In this document: positions 5,835-9,763 of the stretch, one piece after another
Numbering within the stretch: position 1 is the stretch's first letter
How the letters are laid out: each line of letters opens with the position of its first letter
From: an uncultured Desulfobacterales bacterium
Lineage (GTDB): Bacteria > Desulfobacterota > Desulfobacteria > Desulfobacterales > JAFDCJ01
DNA length: 9,763 bases
Reading direction: 5' to 3'
Assembly (NCBI GenBank): GCA_945787595.1
Contig: CALZJV010000231.1
Span: 1,879-11,641 of the forward strand
Notes under the pieces: model-generated
What the model was told of the DNA's origin: nothing
What the model saw: only the letters and a program-made list of their open reading frames with translations
Databases searched by the model: none
Translations under genes and position numbers: made by a program

Positions 5835-6965
5835 ATGGAAAATTCCATTGTTGACCTGTTAAGCGAGCTCGTTCGGATCAATTCCGTTAATTTGACGCTC
5901 TCGCAAGGCCCGGGAGAAAACGAAATTGTAACATTTATTCGACATCGCTTGGATGAACTGGAGCTGGGTCCGAAAATTCAGACCGTCGCACCTGACAGGC
6001 ACAATGTCATCGCCGTGGTCTCGGGCTCCAATCCCGGAAAATCCCTACTGTTAAACGGCCATCTCGACACCGTCGGTGTTGAAGGCATGGATGATCCGTT
6101 CAGATTGAGAAGGGAGGGTGACAGGCTCTACGGCCGAGGGGCCTATGATATGAAAGGCAGCCTTGCCGTCATGCTATTGCTGGCCGAGTATTTCACCCGG
6201 CATCCGCCGCCACTTGATATTCTTTTGACATTCGTAGCCGACGAAGAAGATAAAAGTCTCGGCATGGACTATTTGGTTGAAAAATGGCTCCCCAAAATCT
6301 CTCCACCGCCGATCGGCGCTATTTTCTTGGAGCCAACCGAAGAGGATATCGGAGTATGTCACAAAGGCTTCAGCTGGTATCAAGTGGAAGTTGCCGGCAA
6401 AGCCGCCCATGGCAGTCTGCCCGAGGAAGGTATCGATGCCATCTTGCCGTTACGGTCTGCACTGAATGAACTGAACAAGATCCAGGCTGATTTGTTAAAT
6501 CGCGCACCAGACCCCTTGCTGGGGCATGCAATTCTTCACAGCAGCATTATTGCAGGGGGGACTGAGCTAAGTGTCATTCCCGGCCATTCCTGCCTGCAAT
6601 GGGAACGACGCACTCTGCCGGGGGAATCGCAGCGGGATCTGGACATGGAACTGGAGCGGACCGTTCTAGCCGTTGAAAACCACCCCGGAAATCATGAGGT
6701 CAAGGGCCGCAAACTTTTCTCGAGGCCGCCATACAGGGTCCCGGATGATGCCGAAATTTTAGCTCGTTTGCAAAAGGCGTCACCACAATCCTCGTCTGTG
6801 GGATTTCCTTTCTGGGCAGACTCCGCTCTAGCCGGAGAGGCGGGCATCCCTTCCGTTCTATTCGGTCCCATCGGCCATGGTGCCCATGCGGTGGATGAAT
6901 GGGTCAGCCTGAAAAGCCTGTTGAAGATTTATGACACCTTAAAGCGACTTATATCGGACTTTTAA
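5835..6965 (+). CDS. M20 family metallo-deacylase, ArgE/DapE type (possible acetylornithine deacetylase)
   Basis: A 376-aa cytoplasmic zinc amidohydrolase. The two-metal site is complete: His76 and Asp78 in GHLDTV, bridging Asp105 in GRGAYDMKG, catalytic Glu137 with Glu138 in ADEED, Glu166 in FLEP, and His351 in GHGAHAVDEW near the C-terminus. The dimerisation/lid domain starts after GFSWYQVEVAGKAAHGSLP (about 178-196) and ends near 290. Length fits ArgE/DapE deacylases. With argB, argG and carA around it, removal of the acetyl group from N-acetylornithine is the natural guess, but the family also takes succinyl-diaminopimelate and dipeptides, so no symbol is given. ATG 5835 has an AGGGG at 5821-5825; the in-frame TTG at 5787 adds 16 unconserved-looking residues and is not used. 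It is divergent from the phosphatase gene and separated from argG by a 361-base spacer. Confidence 0.86.
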   Translation: MENSIVDLLSELVRINSVNLTLSQGPGENEIVTFIRHRLDELELGPKIQTVAPDRHNVIAVVSGSNPGKSLLLNGHLDTVGVEGMDDPFRLRREGDRLYGRGAYDMKGSLAVMLLLAEYFTRHPPPLDILLTFVADEEDKSLGMDYLVEKWLPKISPPPIGAIFLEPTEEDIGVCHKGFSWYQVEVAGKAAHGSLPEEGIDAILPLRSALNELNKIQADLLNRAPDPLLGHAILHSSIIAGGTELSVIPGHSCLQWERRTLPGESQRDLDMELERTVLAVENHPGNHEVKGRKLFSRPPYRVPDDAEILARLQKASPQSSSVGFPFWADSALAGEAGIPSVLFGPIGHGAHAVDEWVSLKSLLKIYDTLKRLISDF

Positions 6966-7063
6966 GCTACCTGCATTTACAAGAAAAGACTATCATGAAA
7001 TTGAAGGAGCGAAGCGACATCCACAAATATTCATTCATCAATTCCGGTTGTCCGGCTCCTACC

Positions 7064-7075
7064 ATTCGAACGAAT
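7064..7075. promoter_or_regulatory. Palindrome upstream of the argG promoter, possible operator
   Basis: ATTCG-AA-CGAAT is a perfect inverted repeat ending 25 bases before the -35 element. It is not a good match to the E. coli ARG box (TGAAT-N4-ATTCA), so binding by ArgR is only a possibility. Confidence 0.3.
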
Positions 7076-7100
7076 TTCAAGCAAGAAATTATTTTCGGGC

Positions 7101-7129
7101 TTGACAACCGGTTTTATTTTTGACATATT
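7101..7129 (+). promoter_or_regulatory. Sigma-70 promoter of the argG leader
   Basis: TTGACA (7101-7106), 17 bases, CATATT (7124-7129). Start predicted near 7136, which leaves about 24 bases before the leader ORF at 7160 and about 190 bases before argG. Confidence 0.68.
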
Positions 7130-7159
7130 GCCGCGAACAGTGTTAGGGGAAACAAAATC

Positions 7160-7249
7160 ATGATGCCAATAATCTCGAAAAACACGCGTACCCGTTTCCG
7201 TCGCCGCTGCAGGCGACGAAATCCCGGGGTTGTTTTATGTTGGACATGA
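7160..7249 (+). CDS. Arginine-rich leader peptide of an argG attenuator
   Basis: A 29-codon ORF from ATG 7160 (a second ATG follows at 7163) to TGA 7247. AGGGGA at 7145-7150 lies 9 bases upstream. Residues 10-20 read RTRFRRRCRRR: eight arginines in eleven positions, coded CGT, CGT, CGT, CGC, CGC, AGG, CGA, CGA. The ORF stands between a good promoter and a terminator that directly precedes argG, the gene for an arginine biosynthetic enzyme. By analogy with the his, thr, leu and phe leader peptides of proteobacteria, ribosomes would stall on these codons when charged tRNA-Arg is scarce, and the stall would decide the RNA fold downstream. The peptide itself probably has no function. The match between codon bias and the regulated pathway is seen directly; the mechanism is inference. 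Chance Arg-richness from GC-rich hairpin sequence is the main alternative. Confidence 0.82.
   Translation: MMPIISKNTRTRFRRRCRRRNPGVVLCWT
7191..7231 (+). promoter_or_regulatory. Attenuator hairpin 1:2 and antiterminator strand
   Basis: CGTCGCC (7199-7205) pairs perfectly with GGCGACG (7212-7218) around GCTGCA. The stem can extend with TTT/AAA and then CCCG (7191-7194) with CGGG (7225-7228). The extended form hides CCGGGGTT (7224-7231). When free, that octamer is exactly complementary to AACCCCGG (7280-7287) in the 5' arm of the terminator. A ribosome stalled on the first Arg codons would break the stem and release the octamer, giving antitermination. Confidence 0.7.
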
Positions 7250-7278
7250 TATTCGTAATACCTGAATGGAAGGCAATC

Positions 7279-7310
7279 AAACCCCGGCGAACGCCGGGGT
7301 TTTTCTTTTT
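7279..7310 (+). terminator. Intrinsic terminator (attenuator) immediately before argG
   Basis: AAACCCCGGC (7279-7288) and GCCGGGGTTT (7293-7302) make a perfect 10-bp stem with a GAAC tetraloop, followed by a U-tract that reads TTTTTCTTTTT from 7300 to 7310. It ends a few bases before the argG Shine-Dalgarno (AAAAGGAG, 7313-7320), so it cannot serve the M20 gene alone: it must be passed for argG to be expressed from the promoter at 7101. Confidence 0.92.
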
Positions 7311-7326
7311 GTAAAAGGAGTGAATA

Positions 7327-8592
7327 ATGGCAAAGGACAAGGTTCAAAAAGTAGTACTTGCTTACAGCGGCGGGCTTGACACCTCCGTGATCGTTCCGTG
7401 GTTGAAGAATAATTACCATAATTGTGAAGTGATCTGCTTCACGGCCGATGTCGGCCAGCAGGAAGAACTGGAAGGCCTGGAGGAAAAGGCGATTGCATCC
7501 GGCGCCGCCAAGCTGATAGTAAGCGATTTACGGGAGGAATTTTTAAGAGACTACGTATTCCCGACAATGCAAGCAGGCGCTGTGTACGAGCGCGATTACC
7601 TCCTGGGCACATCTATTGCCCGTCCTTTGATGGCCAAAAAAATGGTTGAAATCGCGGAAGCGGAAGGGGCGGACGCCATCTCCCATGGCTGTACCGGTAA
7701 GGGAAACGATCAGGTCCGGTTTGAACTTACCGTGATGGCACTCAATCCCAAGCTCAAGGTTATTGCACCATGGCGCGAGTGGGAAATCCGCAGCCGGGAA
7801 GATGCTATTAAATATGCCATGGAATATAATATCCCCCTGGCACAAACCGAAAAGGATATTTACAGCCGCGACCGCAACATCATGCACCTTTCCCATGAAG
7901 GCGGATTGCTGGAAAATCCCTGGAACGAGCCGGAACCTTCCATGTTTCAATTGTCCGTTAGCCCTGAAGAAGCACCGGATGAACCCGAGTACATCGAAAT
8001 CGGCTTTGAAAAAGGTAATCCGGTAAGCTTGAACGGTGAGACGCTGTCGGCGGTTGATTTATTTACGCGCCTAAACAAAACAGCAGGCGCCCATGGAATC
8101 GGCCGCGTCGATATTGTTGAAAACCGGCTGGTGGGGATGAAAAGCCGGGGAGTTTATGAAACTCCCGCGGGCACGGTTATTTTCCGTGCCCATCAAGCGC
8201 TGGAGAGTATGTGCCTTGATAAGTACACCATGCATTATAAAGATTTTGTTGCAGTCAGGTATGCGGAGCTGGTTTATAACGGCATGTGGTTCATGCAACT
8301 GCGGGAAGCCCTGGACGCTTTCGTAAAGGTGACCCAGCAAAAGGTCACCGGTACCGTGCGTCTGAAGTTGTATAAGGGTAATATCATTGTAGCAGGTCGC
8401 AAAAGCCCTAACAGCCTGTATCGCGAGGATTATGCCTCTTTCGGAGAAGAAGATGTATACAACCAGCAGGACGCCCAGGGATTCATCCAGCTGTTCGGTC
8501 TGCCGTTAAAGGTCGAGTCTCTCCTGGCTATTGACGGTGGCGGAGAAAGCCGTTATCACAGTCCCGACTACAGCAAGTTTAAGAGAGATTAG
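7327..8592 (+). CDS. argG: Argininosuccinate synthase
   Basis: Joins citrulline and aspartate with ATP, via citrullyl-AMP, to make argininosuccinate, the penultimate step to arginine; cytoplasmic, normally a tetramer. The 421-aa protein starts with the N-type ATP pyrophosphatase loop [12 protein letters not shown] (10-21). GTSIARPL (94-101) and [15 protein letters not shown] (119-133) are family signatures for substrate and nucleotide contacts. [13 protein letters not shown] (about 180-192) and the aspartate/citrulline region follow in the usual order. Length is within the range of bacterial enzymes (about 400-450). AAAAGGAG lies 6 bases before ATG 7327, a clear start. Expression is very likely controlled by the leader peptide/terminator at 7160-7310. 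carA begins 94 bases after the stop on the same strand, with no terminator between them, so the two may be cotranscribed and share arginine control. Confidence 0.97.
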   Translation: MAKDKVQKVVLAYSGGLDTSVIVPWLKNNYHNCEVICFTADVGQQEELEGLEEKAIASGAAKLIVSDLREEFLRDYVFPTMQAGAVYERDYLLGTSIARPLMAKKMVEIAEAEGADAISHGCTGKGNDQVRFELTVMALNPKLKVIAPWREWEIRSREDAIKYAMEYNIPLAQTEKDIYSRDRNIMHLSHEGGLLENPWNEPEPSMFQLSVSPEEAPDEPEYIEIGFEKGNPVSLNGETLSAVDLFTRLNKTAGAHGIGRVDIVENRLVGMKSRGVYETPAGTVIFRAHQALESMCLDKYTMHYKDFVAVRYAELVYNGMWFMQLREALDAFVKVTQQKVTGTVRLKLYKGNIIVAGRKSPNSLYREDYASFGEEDVYNQQDAQGFIQLFGLPLKVESLLAIDGGGESRYHSPDYSKFKRD

Positions 8593-8637
8593 CTCGGGGT
8601 GCGAATTGTGATGGATACTATATAAATTGAATACAAT

Positions 8638-8650
8638 CCTTAATTTAAGG
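8638..8650. promoter_or_regulatory. Palindrome between argG and carA
   Basis: CCTTAA-T-TTAAGG is a perfect inverted repeat 37 bases before the carA ATG, in an AT-rich spacer. It has no T-run and is too short for a terminator. It could be an operator; no regulator is recognised. I saw no convincing -35/-10 pair in this spacer. Confidence 0.3.
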
Positions 8651-8686
8651 CAATTTGGGCACTTTAAACTTTAGGCATTTATTACA

Positions 8687-9763
8687 ATGAAGGCACGACT
8701 GATTTTATCCGATACAACCCAATTTGAGGGGCTTTCCTTGGGTGCCATGGGCACCAGCACCGGCGAGGTGGTTTTTAATACCGCCATGATGGGCTACCAG
8801 GAGATTTTAACAGATCCATCGTACCATTTTCAACTGGTGACCATGACCTATCCGCAAATCGGCAACTATGGCGTTAATCCCAGCGATTTTGAATCCAGAC
8901 GAATTTACGCTGCCGGGTTCATCATTCGGGAATACAGCCCGGTGGTCAGTCACTGGCAGGCTACCAAGTCGCTGGATGAATATTTGAAATATTATGGCGT
9001 GGTGGGCATCAGCGACATCGATACCCGGCAGTTGACCCGTCATCTGCGCGACCATGGAGCTCAGATGGGAATGATTACCACCTCCGATGAGCCGTCTGAA
9101 GTACTGTTGGAACGGCTTAATAGCGGCAAACAGCTTGTTGGACGGGACATTGCCGCAGAAGTCACCACCGATCAAAATTATAATTGGCCCATGGATGAGA
9201 AAGACAAAATTGGTGGGGAACCTGGTTTCAGAGTGGCAGTTTACGATTTTGGAGTGAAATTTTCGATCTTAAGGGCGCTTTACCAGCACGGTTGTCAGCT
9301 GCGGGTATTTCCGGCTGACACCCCTGCTGATGAGGTGCTGGAATGGAATCCGGACGGTATTTTTCTGTCCAACGGCCCCGGCGACCCCGAGCCGGTGAAG
9401 TACGCCGTCGATACTGTGCGGGCTCTTTTGGGGAAAAAGCCCATATTCGGCATCTGCCTGGGGCATCAGATTTTAGGTCTGGCCCTGGGAGGTAAAACCA
9501 CTAAATTAAAATTCGGCCATCACGGTGCCAATCACCCGGTAAAATATCTGCCCAAGGCAGCCGTGGAGATCACTTCTCAGAATCACGGATTTATCGTCGA
9601 CGCGGACAGTCTGCCACAGGACGAAGTCGAGATTACTCACATAAATTTAAATGACGGTACCCTAGAGGGCTTCAGGCACAAAACGCTTCCGGCATTTTCG
9701 GTTCAGTATCATCCCGAATCCGCGCCCGGTCCCCGGGACAGTCGGTACCTTTTTGAAAACTTT
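8687..9763 (+). CDS. carA: Carbamoyl phosphate synthase small (glutaminase) subunit, 3' end outside window
   Basis: Hydrolyses glutamine and passes ammonia to the large subunit CarB for carbamoyl phosphate, used for citrulline (arginine) and for pyrimidines. The frame is open to the window end: 359 codons of a protein usually about 375-380, so only the last residues are missing. The N-terminal CPSase domain (1 to about 150) starts KARLILSDTTQFEG and contains GEVVFNTAMMGYQEILTDPS and DIDTRQLTRHLRDHG. The class I amidotransferase domain starts near FRVAVYDFG, with SNGPGDPEPV, nucleophile Cys257 in GICLGHQILG, a QNHGF segment, and the His342/Glu344 pair in QYHPESAPGP. All triad residues are present. 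ATG 8687 fits the family N-terminus, although only a weak AGG lies 11 bases upstream. Same strand as argG after a 94-base spacer; cotranscription is likely. carB would be expected downstream or elsewhere. Confidence 0.96.
   Translation, partial: MKARLILSDTTQFEGLSLGAMGTSTGEVVFNTAMMGYQEILTDPSYHFQLVTMTYPQIGNYGVNPSDFESRRIYAAGFIIREYSPVVSHWQATKSLDEYLKYYGVVGISDIDTRQLTRHLRDHGAQMGMITTSDEPSEVLLERLNSGKQLVGRDIAAEVTTDQNYNWPMDEKDKIGGEPGFRVAVYDFGVKFSILRALYQHGCQLRVFPADTPADEVLEWNPDGIFLSNGPGDPEPVKYAVDTVRALLGKKPIFGICLGHQILGLALGGKTTKLKFGHHGANHPVKYLPKAAVEITSQNHGFIVDADSLPQDEVEITHINLNDGTLEGFRHKTLPAFSVQYHPESAPGPRDSRYLFENF

Noticed and set aside
6995..7123. 42-codon ORF after the M20 gene
   Set aside because: No clear ribosome binding site, no recognisable motif, and it runs through the -35 element of the argG promoter.
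7160..7310. T-box or known metabolite riboswitch in the argG leader
   Set aside because: No T-box sequence or familiar aptamer core was seen; the Arg-codon ORF explains the terminator more simply.

Overview
The window looks like a chromosomal segment from a Gram-negative bacterium of moderate GC content. My best guess is a deltaproteobacterium/Desulfobacterota (Desulfobacterales-like). That guess rests on gene content and style: scattered arginine genes, a PAS-HisKA-REC hybrid kinase, sigma-54 promoters and AT-rich spacers. It is an inference, not a database result.

Layout. Positions 1-534 (+) hold the 3' part of argB. Positions 535-1860 hold a 1.3-kb spacer without an intact gene. It contains an 8-bp tandem repeat and two diverged copies of one regulatory module (about 901-1235 and 1642-1959). 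Each copy has a GTCAAA-TT-TTTGAC palindrome, a sigma-54 (-24/-12) promoter and the start of the same gene. The upstream copy leads into a dead gene fragment; the downstream copy drives an intact 384-aa GNAT/autoinducer-synthase-like protein (1861-3015, +). On the minus strand follow a PAS-histidine kinase-receiver hybrid (3036-4670) and a HAD-IIA (LHPP/NagD-like) phosphatase (4820-5602). A divergent M20 deacylase, ArgE/DapE-like (5835-6965, +), has its own TTGACA-17-TATCAT promoter. Then come argG (7327-8592, +) and the 5' part of carA (8687 to the window end, +).

The strongest discovery candidate is the argG leader (7101-7326). It has a promoter, a 29-codon leader ORF with eight arginine codons among eleven (RTRFRRRCRRR), a hairpin overlapping those codons, a CCGGGGTT segment able to pair with the 5' arm of a terminator, and a 10-bp GC-rich terminator with a U-tract ending just before the argG ribosome binding site. 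These are all the parts of a classical ribosome-mediated attenuator that would sense charged tRNA-Arg.

How the genes fit together. argB, the ArgE-like deacylase, argG and carA (carbamoyl phosphate supply) all serve arginine synthesis, with carA also serving pyrimidines. They are not one operon: the deacylase and argG have separate promoters. The sigma-54-driven acyltransferase-like gene and the hybrid kinase suggest a signalling or envelope function inserted between arginine genes, but nothing in the sequence ties them functionally to each other.
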